DNA from: Paenibacillus mellifer
Lineage (GTDB): Bacteria > Bacillota > Bacilli > Paenibacillales > Paenibacillaceae
Assembly (NCBI RefSeq): GCF_023195895.1
Contig: NZ_JALPRK010000032.1
Span: 1-47,960 of the forward strand
DNA length: 47,960 nt
Direction: 5' to 3'
The notes under the pieces are model-generated. The model was not told where the DNA came from. It ran no database searches and saw nothing but the letters and a program-made list of their open reading frames with translations. Each line of letters begins with the position of its first letter. Position 1 is the stretch's first letter. The position numbers and the translations under genes were made by a program. Below, in pieces: positions 7,885 to 16,264 of the stretch.

Positions 7885-9663
7885 TCAACCTCCCAACAGC
7901 TGCTGCAGGCCGCCTTCATGATCGGTTCCCTCGGCTTCTGCATCGAGCTCGGATTTTATGGTATGGAACTCGCGTCCCAGCGAGTCGACACGGCTGGCAA
8001 TTTCCTCTTCACTGCCGGATTCGAGGATGATTTGGTAAATGCTTTTTTCCAGGGAATGCTGTTTCTCAAACCGTTCCAAAATCACATCAAGATGCCCAAT
8101 GACCAATTCGAACATGTTGATCTTCTCATGCAGAAGGTGGAGGATATGCTCTTCGATCGTGCCTTTGGTGGACAGATTGTAAATATGAACGTCGTTAGTT
8201 TGACCCAGCCGGTGTACCCGCCCAATTCGCTGCTCCACTCGCATCGGGTTCCAAGGCAGGTCGAAGTTGATCATTTGATGGCAAAACTGTAGGTTGATGC
8301 CCTCGCCGCCGGCTTCGGTCGCAATCATCACCTGGGCCCGGCCGCGGAACAGGTCCATCATCCAGTCTTTTTTGCCGCGATTCATCCCGCCCCGGTAAGG
8401 AACTGCCGTCATGCCGCGGTCGCGGAAATACTTTAATAGGTACTCCTGCGTAGCCCGGTATTCGGTGAATACGATCACCTTGTCATTCATTTCGCGGATC
8501 AACTCCATTGCTTTCTCCGCTTTGCTGTTCGCTTTGATCTGGCGAATCAGATCGACAAGATCCCAAATCCGATCGCGAATCGGAGAATCGGGGGCGAGCT
8601 TCTTAGACAAATTAACCAAAGTGACGAATACCGCATCCCGGCTGCTACACACCTCGCGTTGTAAGGTAACCAGGGACAACATACTGTTGAGGTCGCCGCC
8701 AGCGGCGTTATATTGGTCTTTGATGAAGGAAGTAACCCCGTGATACAGGTTCTTCTCTTCCTCGGACAGCTCTACGTCGATGTTGCGAACGATCCGCTTC
8801 GTGAATTCCAGCTCACCGTCGCCGCGACGGTTGCGGATCATCACCTTAGCCAGTTCATCTTTGAGCTGACCCTCATTCTTGGGCTGCCGCTTGTCGACAA
8901 CGAAATTAGCGGCAAATTCACTTTGCCCGCCCAATTGCCCCGGTTTGAGCAACGTGATCAGGTTGAACAGCTCGCCCAGGTCGTTTTGCACCGGGGTGGC
9001 GGTCAGGAGCAGGCAATATTTTTTTCGCAGTTGCAGCATGAACTGGTAATTGGTCGTTTTCTTGTTCTTCAGCTTGTGGGCTTCGTCCACGATGACCAGA
9101 TCGTATTCGTTATTGAGCAAAATATTTTTGTGCGGGTCGCGTTTGGCCGTGTCCATGGAGGCGACAACGACGTCGTTATGCCAGGAGTGCTCTTTCTTCT
9201 GAGCCACTGCCGGAATGCCAAATTTCTGATTCAGCTCCCGAACCCACTGCAACACCAGGGATGCAGGAACCAGAATCAGGACCTTCTTCACCAACCCGCG
9301 TACGATGTATTCCTTCAAAATTAAACCGGCTTCAATCGTCTTCCCTAAACCCACCTCATCGGCGAGGATGGCACGTCCACGCATTTCGAACAGGACCTTC
9401 CGTGCCGTTTCGGTTTGGTGGGGCAGCGGCGTGACGCCTTGCAGATGCTTCAAACATTGCATTTCCTCAAAGCTTGTGACCAGAGAAGCAGTTTCGGCCT
9501 CAAGGGCAAGGTTAAACAGCTTCCAATCGTCCCAGGGGCCGCCTTTTTGATGTCTCGTTTCCAGTTCACTGAACCAACTCCGGTCGAAGTCGATGGAGAT
9601 CTGCGAATTCCGTTCCGGCTGAACGGCCGGGTTGGGGGAAGGGCCGAGGGGATGAGGATTCAT
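7885..9663 (-). CDS. yqhH: SNF2/RapA-type DEAD/DEAH helicase (YqhH-like)
   Basis: A 592-residue superfamily 2 ATPase. Motif I is LADEVGLGKTIEAG (about residue 100), motif II is DEAH in VIVDEAHKLKN, motif III is LLLTATPVQN, and the C-terminal RecA domain ends with MRVEQRIGRVHRLGQ (motif VI). The pattern is RapA/SNF2: it should translocate on double-stranded DNA or remodel protein-nucleic acid complexes, without classical unwinding. GGGAGG lies 8 nt before ATG 9663. It is the first gene of the yqhH-yqhG operon. The C-terminal 110 residues after motif VI are helical and acidic. The cellular role is not established. Confidence 0.9.
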   Translation of the reverse strand: MNPHPLGPSPNPAVQPERNSQISIDFDRSWFSELETRHQKGGPWDDWKLFNLALEAETASLVTSFEEMQCLKHLQGVTPLPHQTETARKVLFEMRGRAILADEVGLGKTIEAGLILKEYIVRGLVKKVLILVPASLVLQWVRELNQKFGIPAVAQKKEHSWHNDVVVASMDTAKRDPHKNILLNNEYDLVIVDEAHKLKNKKTTNYQFMLQLRKKYCLLLTATPVQNDLGELFNLITLLKPGQLGGQSEFAANFVVDKRQPKNEGQLKDELAKVMIRNRRGDGELEFTKRIVRNIDVELSEEEKNLYHGVTSFIKDQYNAAGGDLNSMLSLVTLQREVCSSRDAVFVTLVNLSKKLAPDSPIRDRIWDLVDLIRQIKANSKAEKAMELIREMNDKVIVFTEYRATQEYLLKYFRDRGMTAVPYRGGMNRGKKDWMMDLFRGRAQVMIATEAGGEGINLQFCHQMINFDLPWNPMRVEQRIGRVHRLGQTNDVHIYNLSTKGTIEEHILHLLHEKINMFELVIGHLDVILERFEKQHSLEKSIYQIILESGSEEEIASRVDSLGREFHTIKSELDAEAEGTDHEGGLQQLLGG

Positions 9664-10064
9664 GATGTAAAACCTCCCAATGATGCGTATTTGACTAGCT
9701 CTATTGCGGCAACGAAAGGATCCGAATCAGGACATAGATCGCGTGTTTCTTGCAGACGTAGGTGTAGTATGGACGAAAATGAAGGAGTTCATAACTTTGG
9801 AGAGGGAGGGGACATCCCGTTTGGTCAGATCGAATCGGAGTTGATGAACCGCTCGAACCAGTTCCCTTAACCAAAGGGATAATCGTATAAGATGCCTTTT
9901 AGGGTTCTGCTCGGGGCGGAGTGAGTCTTTTTTATAGCTTGATTTGGAAATGGTTACAACACGGTTTCATAGATTCGGGTCTAAAAAATAGAGAGAACCG
10001 GAGCAAACGGGTGTTTGGGCGAGCAGCATTCGGAAAAAAGCCTAAAATTTCAATCTGTTCTGCT
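9664..10064. other. Intergenic stretch between divergent yqhH and nrdJ
   Basis: About 400 bp without a convincing gene. The short open frames here (for example 9932-10126 on the minus strand) lack ribosome binding sites and family features. It must hold the yqhH promoter, but I see no clear -35/-10 pair on the minus strand. Confidence 0.5.
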
Positions 10065-10092
10065 GTGACATCGAGATATTGTATAGTATAAT
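10065..10092 (+). promoter_or_regulatory. Sigma-A promoter of nrdJ
   Basis: GTGACA at 10065-10070 (5 of 6 to TTGACA), a 16-bp spacer, and a perfect TATAAT at 10087-10092. Transcription should start near 10099, which leaves a leader of about 190 nt before the nrdJ start. Confidence 0.75.
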
Positions 10093-10117
10093 GGTATTCG
10101 CACACAATATATTGTGA
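10069..10117. promoter_or_regulatory. NrdR box (one strong, one degenerate)
   Basis: ACACAATATATTGTGA at 10102-10117 fits the NrdR consensus acaCwAtATaTwgtgt, the site of the ATP/dATP-sensing repressor of ribonucleotide reductase genes. It sits just after the predicted transcription start, where binding would block initiation. A weaker match (10 of 16) at 10069-10084 overlaps the promoter spacer, 33 bp upstream; NrdR sites usually come in pairs about three helical turns apart. The strong box is convincing, the second one is tentative. Confidence 0.75.
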
Positions 10118-10210
10118 TTCATACATATGATAATACCGTTTATAGGGTGTGCGCAGCGGCTTTCAAGCAGGCGAATAACGGCTTGAAACAGCGCTTTTTT
10201 CGTTTTTTTT
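10099..10210 (+). terminator. nrdJ leader with an intrinsic terminator (possible attenuator)
   Basis: The predicted transcript begins with CGCACAC (10099-10105), which pairs with GTGTGCG at 10147-10153. Directly after, AGCG-GC-TTTCAAGC (10155-10168) pairs with GCTTGAAA-CAG-CGCT (10181-10195) and is followed by TTTTTTCGTTTTTTTT. This is a good rho-independent terminator lying between promoter and gene. Either nrdJ is attenuated here or a short RNA of about 110 nt is made. I see no B12-riboswitch features; the leader is far too short for one. The stems are seen; regulation is inferred. Confidence 0.6.
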
Positions 10211-10292
10211 GCCCGATTTCGACTTCAAGATTCGGCGCGAATGACCGATATATTTAGAATCTTTGATCCAAACTTTTAGGAGGGTGTTTTCT

Positions 10293-12884
10293 TTGAAAAC
10301 TGTGCCAAAACAGCGCCTTGAGGGGCTAAGTGAAAAAATCTTCTTGGACCGGTACGCCTGGAAAGACGCGGACCCTAGTCACGCCAAAGTAGGCGACGTC
10401 GTCCTCGTTCTGACGAAGGATGATCCTAAATTCCCGACGAAGGAAGTCGGTGAAGTCGTTGCGCGTAAAGGACGTAAGGTTACGGTGAAGACACGCCGGG
10501 GCGAGTTGGTCGAGTCCGACGTGGAGAAGCTGACCCTCAATATCGAGAAAACCCCTGAAGAAATGTGGAACCGCCTTGCTAAAGCGATGGCTTCCGTGGA
10601 GGAAACGCCGGAGCTGCAGAAGCAATGGGAAGAGAAGTTCCGCTATATTCTGGTCGATTGGAAGCTTGTACCAGGCGGCCGGATTGCTGCAGGTGCCGGC
10701 GCTAGCGACGAGTTGACCTTGTTTAACTGTTACGTGATTCCATCGCCAAAAGACAGCCGCGGCGGCATCATGGAGACGTTGTCCGAAATGACCGAGATCA
10801 TGGCTCGCGGCGGCGGTGTAGGTATTAACCTCAGCTCCTTGCGTCCGCGCCGTGCGGTTGTTAAAGGCGTAAACGGCTCTTCGAGCGGCGCCGTATCCTG
10901 GGGCGGTTTGTTCAGCTACACGACCGGTTTGATCGAGCAGGGCGGAAGCCGCCGAGGCGCGCTGATGCTGATGATCAACGACTGGCATCCGGATGTCATG
11001 GACTTTATCACCGTCAAGCAGACGATGGGTCAAGTCACGAATGCGAACCTTTCGGTTTGCGTGAGTAACAGCTTTATGGAAGCCGTGAAGAAGGATCTCG
11101 ACTGGGAGCTGGTATTCCCGGATACGACTTACGAGGACTATAACGAAGTGTGGGACGGCGATCTTGATAAGTGGAAAGCGGACGGTCGCAGAGTGATCCA
11201 CTATCGCACTGTCAAAGCGCGTGAGATCTGGCACACGATCATCGAATCGGCTTGGAAATCCGCGGAGCCGGGTGTGGTGTTCATGGAATACTACAACCAA
11301 ATGTCCAACAGCTGGTATTTTAACCCGATCATCTGTACGAATCCGTGTGGTGAGCAAGGTTTGCCGGGCTGGGGCGTCTGCAACCTGTCGGCGATGAACC
11401 TGTCCAAGTTCTACGACGAAGAGAAACACGATGTCGCTTGGGACGAACTCGCCACAACGACGCGTTATTCGGTTCGTTTCCTGGACAACGTCATCAACAA
11501 AACACCTTATCACTTCGAAGAAAACGAGAAAAACCAGAAGAAAGAGCGCCGCGTTGGCCTCGGGACGATGGGGCTGGCCGAGCTGATGATCAAGCTGAAC
11601 ATCCGTTACGGAAGCCCGGAATCACTGGAATTCCTCGATAAATTATATGGCTTTATCGCCAAGGAAGCTTACCTAGCTTCCGCGGATATTGCGGAGGAGA
11701 AAGGTTCCTTCCCGGCTTTCGAAGCGGACAAATACTTGCAAAGTGGATTCATGAAAGTGATGAAGGAAGTGTATCCGGAAGTTGGCGAAGCGGTTCGCAC
11801 GAAAGGGGTCCGCAACGTCACGATCATCACTCAGGCACCAACCGGCAGCACAGGGACGATGGTTGGAACCTCGACCGGGATCGAACCATATTTCGCCTTC
11901 AAATATTACCGTCAAAGCCGTCTTGGCTTCGACGAGCAGTTCGTGCCGATCGCGCAAGAGTGGTTGGACGCACATCCAGGGGAAGAGCTGCCGGATTACT
12001 TCGTGACAGCGATGAATTTGTCAGCGGAGGATCATATCCGCGTACAAGCCGCGATCCAGCGTTGGGTAGACAGCTCGATCTCCAAAACGGCAAACTGCCC
12101 ATCCGACTTTACCGTGGAAGAAACGGAACGTTTGTATGAACTGGCCTTCGACCTTGGCTGTAAAGGCGTAACGATCTACCGCGACGGTAGCCGTGACGTA
12201 CAAGTCCTGCAAACGGAGAAGAAGGAAGAGAAACAAGAAGAAGCGTCAGCACCAACAACGGCAGCCGTAACGGAACAGCCGGCAAGTGCTCCGATTCAAG
12301 CCAGCAGCCCGAAAACGGCTGAACAGTACAAGAGACGCCCGCAAGTTCTGCATGGCGCCACTTATAAGATCAACACTCCGTTTGGCATGGCGTATATCAC
12401 GATCAATGACCTGAACGGCATCCCGGGCGAAATCTTCTTGAACGTAGGGAAAGCCGGCTCCGACGTGTTCGCGATGGCGGAGGCCCTTGGCCGCGTCTGC
12501 TCGCTGTTCCTGCGTTACGGTGACCACGGCGAGAAGGTTGAACTGCTGATCAAGCATCTCAAAGGCATCGGCGGTACAGGCGCCATCGGCTTTGGTCCAA
12601 ACCGCGTGGAATCGATCGCGGACGCCGTCGCCAAAGCGCTGGAAACGCACGTGCAAAACGGACCATACGGCGACCACGACCCAGCGCCGGTAGCAGCAAC
12701 GATCGCGCATCACGAGGAAGCCGCGCAAGATCACGGCACCGCGGACGGCTCGCACGGCGGCCATAGTCATGGCAGCGCACCTGCTACCTCCCGCGACCTT
12801 TGCCCGTCCTGCGGCTCGGCCTCGCTGATCAACATCGAGGGCTGCAAGACTTGCAGCAACTGCGGATATAGTAAGTGCTCGTAG
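10293..12884 (+). CDS. nrdJ: Adenosylcobalamin-dependent ribonucleotide reductase (class II)
   Basis: An 863-residue class II ribonucleotide reductase that makes deoxyribonucleotides using coenzyme B12, independent of oxygen. Visible features are FNCYVIPSPKDSRGG (Cys146), MARGGGVGINLSSLRP, the active-site loop NPCGEQGLPGWGVCNLSAMN (Cys352), APTGSTGTMVGTSTGIEP, and a C-terminal zinc-ribbon-like CPSCG/CKTCSNCG end that holds the re-reducing cysteines. A His-rich linker (HGGHSHG) precedes it. I place the start at TTG 10293 because AGGAGG lies 9 nt upstream; the in-frame TTG at 10263 has none. It is monocistronic, with an NrdR box, a leader terminator and a strong terminator after the stop. Confidence 0.96.
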   Translation: MKTVPKQRLEGLSEKIFLDRYAWKDADPSHAKVGDVVLVLTKDDPKFPTKEVGEVVARKGRKVTVKTRRGELVESDVEKLTLNIEKTPEEMWNRLAKAMASVEETPELQKQWEEKFRYILVDWKLVPGGRIAAGAGASDELTLFNCYVIPSPKDSRGGIMETLSEMTEIMARGGGVGINLSSLRPRRAVVKGVNGSSSGAVSWGGLFSYTTGLIEQGGSRRGALMLMINDWHPDVMDFITVKQTMGQVTNANLSVCVSNSFMEAVKKDLDWELVFPDTTYEDYNEVWDGDLDKWKADGRRVIHYRTVKAREIWHTIIESAWKSAEPGVVFMEYYNQMSNSWYFNPIICTNPCGEQGLPGWGVCNLSAMNLSKFYDEEKHDVAWDELATTTRYSVRFLDNVINKTPYHFEENEKNQKKERRVGLGTMGLAELMIKLNIRYGSPESLEFLDKLYGFIAKEAYLASADIAEEKGSFPAFEADKYLQSGFMKVMKEVYPEVGEAVRTKGVRNVTIITQAPTGSTGTMVGTSTGIEPYFAFKYYRQSRLGFDEQFVPIAQEWLDAHPGEELPDYFVTAMNLSAEDHIRVQAAIQRWVDSSISKTANCPSDFTVEETERLYELAFDLGCKGVTIYRDGSRDVQVLQTEKKEEKQEEASAPTTAAVTEQPASAPIQASSPKTAEQYKRRPQVLHGATYKINTPFGMAYITINDLNGIPGEIFLNVGKAGSDVFAMAEALGRVCSLFLRYGDHGEKVELLIKHLKGIGGTGAIGFGPNRVESIADAVAKALETHVQNGPYGDHDPAPVAATIAHHEEAAQDHGTADGSHGGHSHGSAPATSRDLCPSCGSASLINIEGCKTCSNCGYSKCS

Positions 12885-12932
12885 ATTTGCATTGAATATT
12901 GGGAGAATTCCCTCATGGGGATGATAAAGGTT

Positions 12933-12974
12933 AAAAGTCCGAAGCAGATACTTACTGCTTCGGACTTTTTTTTT
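12933..12974 (+). terminator. Intrinsic terminator of nrdJ
   Basis: AAAAGTCCGAAGCAG pairs with CTGCTTCGGACTTTT around a 6-nt loop, followed by a long T run. It also has a short T run on the other strand and may serve the convergent hxlR gene. Confidence 0.93.
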
Positions 12975-13024
12975 GACAGAACAAATCGTTTGAGACAGCA
13001 TTGTGACGAATCTTGAATCAAATC

Positions 13025-13372
13025 TCAGATTACATCAGGGGAATCCCATTTGGTTTTCCACAGATTAATTTCATTAAAAACTTTCAAAAAAGCCTCGCCT
13101 TTTGGAGTTATTGAATATTCCACCGACACAGGGACAGTCGGGAAAACCTGACGTTTGATCATTTGGTGATTTTCTAAATTCCGCAAGGTATCTGTTAAGC
13201 CTTTGGTATTTACGTTACCTAAATTTCTACGTAGCTGATTAAAACGCTGAGATTCCTTTAACAACTCCGTAATCACTAAGAATGTCCATTTACCGGAGAG
13301 TAATTGTAGAGTTTCCGAAATTGACTCTATACAGCTATTCTCAAACTTTATGGATTCCATCACTCTTATCAT
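13025..13372 (-). CDS. HxlR/DUF24-family transcriptional regulator (copy 1)
   Basis: A 115-residue winged-helix regulator of the HxlR (DUF24) family. The body reads LLSGKWTFLVITELL, RFNQLRRNLGN, then KGLTDTLRNLE (recognition helix region) and VEYSITPKGEAF (wing). Cys14 in FENSCIES is at the N-terminal position where YodB/HypR-type regulators carry their redox-sensing cysteine. It is about 80% identical by hand alignment to the second copy at 17390-17776, and the two flank the germination operon. The start is uncertain: neither ATG 13372 nor ATG 13360 has a good Shine-Dalgarno site. It may control the nearby redox genes; this is inference. Confidence 0.88.
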   Translation of the reverse strand: MIRVMESIKFENSCIESISETLQLLSGKWTFLVITELLKESQRFNQLRRNLGNVNTKGLTDTLRNLENHQMIKRQVFPTVPVSVEYSITPKGEAFLKVFNEINLWKTKWDSPDVI

Positions 13373-13621
13373 CTCACATTCTTTTTTGAGGTCAGACTAA
13401 AAAGTAAAGCTACATTAAGAAGTATAGTTAATTGTGCTGTAATTGTCACTGATAAGAACCGTCCATTTTGTCCTTATTTTCCTCGGAATGAATTCCTAAT
13501 GTACACCGTGTGCCGTATTGTTTGAAATAAGATGCTTATGGAAATGCTGGTAACAAAAAAAAAGGCGAGGAAGAGCATGACCCTTAGCTAAAATAGTTTA
13601 AAGATGAACGGAGAGGCCATA

Positions 13622-15073
13622 GTGTCGGCAGAACAGGAAAAAAAGAAATTTAGTCCAGATATTAATGAGAACGATAAAGTCTTCAAAACCATTTTCCGAG
13701 ATTGTTCAGATGTCGTTTTTCGTGAGTTAATGATCAGCGGACAAACCAAGCTCCTCATGATTTATATCGATGGGATGATCGATACCGAAAGTTTCGAATC
13801 AAATGTTCTTAAGCCACTAATTTATGAAGGGGTTCCTCAGGGTCTTGGTACCATCGACAGTATCGCCAATATGTGCGAACAAAGTCTGTTTTCTATTATG
13901 CAAATTTCTAGACTTACCGATTTTGATGCAACCGTTGAAAGTATTTTAAAAGGAAGCGTCGCTATTCTAGCCGATGGTGATGCTACCGCATGCTTGGCCG
14001 ATATTAAACAAGTTGAAACCCGCAGTATCGAAGAGTCTTCTGCCGAACCAACACTGCGGGGCCCTAGAGAAGGCTTTACGGAAAACCTCCGCATGAATAC
14101 GACGTTACTTCGTCGAATCATTACAACACCAAAGCTTAAGATGAAATCCATTACGGTTGGTACCCTAACGAAAACGGAGGTAGTCATTTCCTATATCGAA
14201 GGAGTAGTGGAGCCTAAGCTGTTGGAGGAAGTTCAATATCGCGTAAGTCAAATTGAGACCAATGGAATTCTTGAATCCGGGTATATCGAGGAAGCGATCG
14301 AAGATACGCATCTTACGCCATTTCCGCAGATGTTGAATAGCGAGAGACCTGACGTTATTGCTTCCGGATTGTTAGAGGGCAAAGTAGCTATCTTAACCGA
14401 TGGCACTCCATTTGCGTTATCTGTTCCGATGACTTTCTGGACGGGTCTGCAAGCGCCAGATGATTATTATGAACGCTCTATGTATGTATTGATGACCCGT
14501 TTGCTTCGTTTTGTCTTTGTCATCTTCGGGACCACCACCTCAGCTCTCTATATAGCGCTAACCAATTATCATCAGGAGATGATTCCAACAAAATTGATGA
14601 TCAGCATAGCGTCCCTTCGAGAACGTGCGCCTTTTCCAACCATCATTGAAGTTTTTATGATGGAGGTTGTTTTTGAAGGGTTACGGGAAGCTGGCTTACG
14701 CTTGCCTAAAACGATTGGTCCGCTTGTAAGCATCGTTGGCGCGCTTGTCATCGGGGAGGCCGCAGTACGCGCCGGAATTATTTCCGCGCCGATTGTAATC
14801 GTAGTATCGTTTGCCGGTATCGCCTCCTTTATCGTTCCGCGCTATCGATTTGGATTTCCTCTTCGGATGCTGCGATTTCCGTTAATCATTCTAAGCGGCA
14901 TGTTTGGTTTATTTGGCCTGGCGGCGGGAATGATCGCCATTTTAGCGCATCTGACCCGGTTAAGTCCATTTGGAATCCCATATCTCACCCCGGTGGCTCC
15001 GCTGGTTCATGGATGGATCAAAGATTGGTTAGTACGTGCCCCTCGTAAACTTACAAAGTCCAAAGCCAAATAA
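13622..15073 (+). CDS. gerKA: Spore germination receptor subunit A (GerKA/GerA family)
   Basis: A 483-residue GerA-family protein, the A subunit of a nutrient germination receptor in the spore inner membrane. The N-terminal soluble domain (to about residue 285) contains RDCSDVVFRELMISG and LLMIYIDGM; the C-terminal half has about five hydrophobic segments with the family motifs LRERAPFPTIIEVFMME and PKTIGPLVSIVGALVIGEAAV. GTG 13622 is preferred since GGAGAGG lies just upstream, while ATG 13604 has no such site. It heads the gerKA-gerKC-gerKB operon (13 nt to the next gene). Such operons are transcribed by sigma-G in the forespore; I found no convincing sigma-G promoter in 13373-13621. Confidence 0.95.
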   Translation: MSAEQEKKKFSPDINENDKVFKTIFRDCSDVVFRELMISGQTKLLMIYIDGMIDTESFESNVLKPLIYEGVPQGLGTIDSIANMCEQSLFSIMQISRLTDFDATVESILKGSVAILADGDATACLADIKQVETRSIEESSAEPTLRGPREGFTENLRMNTTLLRRIITTPKLKMKSITVGTLTKTEVVISYIEGVVEPKLLEEVQYRVSQIETNGILESGYIEEAIEDTHLTPFPQMLNSERPDVIASGLLEGKVAILTDGTPFALSVPMTFWTGLQAPDDYYERSMYVLMTRLLRFVFVIFGTTTSALYIALTNYHQEMIPTKLMISIASLRERAPFPTIIEVFMMEVVFEGLREAGLRLPKTIGPLVSIVGALVIGEAAVRAGIISAPIVIVVSFAGIASFIVPRYRFGFPLRMLRFPLIILSGMFGLFGLAAGMIAILAHLTRLSPFGIPYLTPVAPLVHGWIKDWLVRAPRKLTKSKAK

Positions 15074-15086
15074 TAGGTGGATCCGC

Positions 15087-16232
15087 ATGAAAATAATATT
15101 GAAGATGAGCTCACCCCTGTTCTTGTTGTGTTTAATAACCGGTTGCTGGAGTTTGAATGAACCCGACCACCTCGCCTTTAATTTGGGAGATGGATGGGAT
15201 ATCGAGGACAACGGACATGTTCTAGTTACAACCCAAATCGCAATACCGGCAAATTCAGGCGGACTGGATGCTGGTGGGGGAGGGGAGGGGAAGAGGGCTT
15301 TTCAAACCATGAGTGCAAGCGGTACGAATCTTTATGATAGTTTGCACAATTTACAAAAGGAACTATCCAGAGAGATATTTGTAGGACATCGAGAGGTTTT
15401 GCTGATCGGACAGAAAATGGCAGAACACGGTATAGACAAACTCCTCGACGAAATCGTCCGTAATCCCAAATCAGAACTACGATCGAAGGTATTTGTTGTG
15501 AAGGATGGACGAGCCAAAGATATTTTTACTACGGATCCAATCTTTGATCCATATACTCAAACATCACTGACGCGCCAAGAGGAGATCTTACATATTAGAC
15601 ATACTTATTTCCGGGATTTGCTGGCGGACTCCTTAAGTCGCGGAATTCACCCAATGGTGCCAGCCTTAAGTTTATCGCCTTCTTCGAAGCCTCATTACGT
15701 CGGCTCTGCTATTTTAAACAGTAATAACCATTTGAAATTGGTCGGCTTCCTGGACAGTCAGGAATCTGCCTACGCGAATTGGATTTCGAATAGACAAGAC
15801 AGTCTTGTCTCCGATTTCTTCATTCGGGAGAAAGAGAACAATATAAGCGTGATTCTGAAATTTTTGAAAAGTCAGATCCGTGCCAAAATGTCCGGGGACG
15901 ATATTCAAATCCATATCCAACTCACGGGGAAAGGGAGTATCGTTGAGAATAATACGGAACTTGATCCCACAAAAGCTGCGGATCTAAAAATCATCGAAAA
16001 GGAACTGAAGAAGAATTTGCAGCAAGAGGTCACGAAGCTTATTGCCACTGTACAAGACAAATATCGAACCGACATCTTTGGCTTCGGGAAGAAAGTACAT
16101 CATCAGTTACCTAAGCAATGGAAGGGATATGAAGAGGAGTGGGATCGCATTTTCCCTGAACTCCAAGTATCAATAAACTTCAATGTTCGATGCGATGACC
16201 CTGGGCAATCCAATACATCGATGAAATATTAA
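15087..16232 (+). CDS. gerKC: Spore germination receptor lipoprotein subunit C (Ger(x)C family)
   Basis: A 381-residue lipoprotein. The signal peptide ends in a lipobox, LITGC, with Cys20 as the lipidation site, followed by WSLNEPDH, where Ger(x)C proteins usually read WDxxEL. Middle motifs NLYDSLHNLQKELSREIFVGHREVLLIG and the LTGKGSIVEN region are typical of the family. AGGTGG lies 6 nt before ATG 15087, which starts 13 nt after gerKA; an upstream in-frame TTG at 15036 would destroy the signal peptide. It forms the receptor with GerKA and GerKB at the outer face of the spore inner membrane. Confidence 0.94.
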   Translation: MKIILKMSSPLFLLCLITGCWSLNEPDHLAFNLGDGWDIEDNGHVLVTTQIAIPANSGGLDAGGGGEGKRAFQTMSASGTNLYDSLHNLQKELSREIFVGHREVLLIGQKMAEHGIDKLLDEIVRNPKSELRSKVFVVKDGRAKDIFTTDPIFDPYTQTSLTRQEEILHIRHTYFRDLLADSLSRGIHPMVPALSLSPSSKPHYVGSAILNSNNHLKLVGFLDSQESAYANWISNRQDSLVSDFFIREKENNISVILKFLKSQIRAKMSGDDIQIHIQLTGKGSIVENNTELDPTKAADLKIIEKELKKNLQQEVTKLIATVQDKYRTDIFGFGKKVHHQLPKQWKGYEEEWDRIFPELQVSINFNVRCDDPGQSNTSMKY

Positions 16233-16264
16233 CCTTGGTTGAAGTCATGAGGAGTAGACAAACG

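Noticed and set aside
9932..10126. A 64-codon minus-strand frame before nrdJ
   Set aside because: It runs through the nrdJ promoter and NrdR box and has no ribosome binding site.
10099..10292. Cobalamin riboswitch in the nrdJ leader
   Set aside because: The leader is about 190 nt, already filled by an NrdR palindrome and a terminator, and no B12-box-like stretch is visible.
10326..11513. A 395-codon open frame on the minus strand inside nrdJ
   Set aside because: It is antisense to a fully recognised enzyme, has no ribosome binding site and no family features; it follows from the GC-rich codon use of nrdJ.
13381..13460. A fifth copy of the shared promoter module before the first hxlR gene
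   Set aside because: The minus strand has ACTTCTTA and a nearby GCTTTA, but the inverted repeat and the exact 20- and 18-nt spacings are absent.
13373..13621. A sigma-G promoter before the germination operon
   Set aside because: The best pair (GAATT at 13490-13494 and CGTATTG at 13514-13520) has a 19-bp spacer and poor matches; not strong enough to list.
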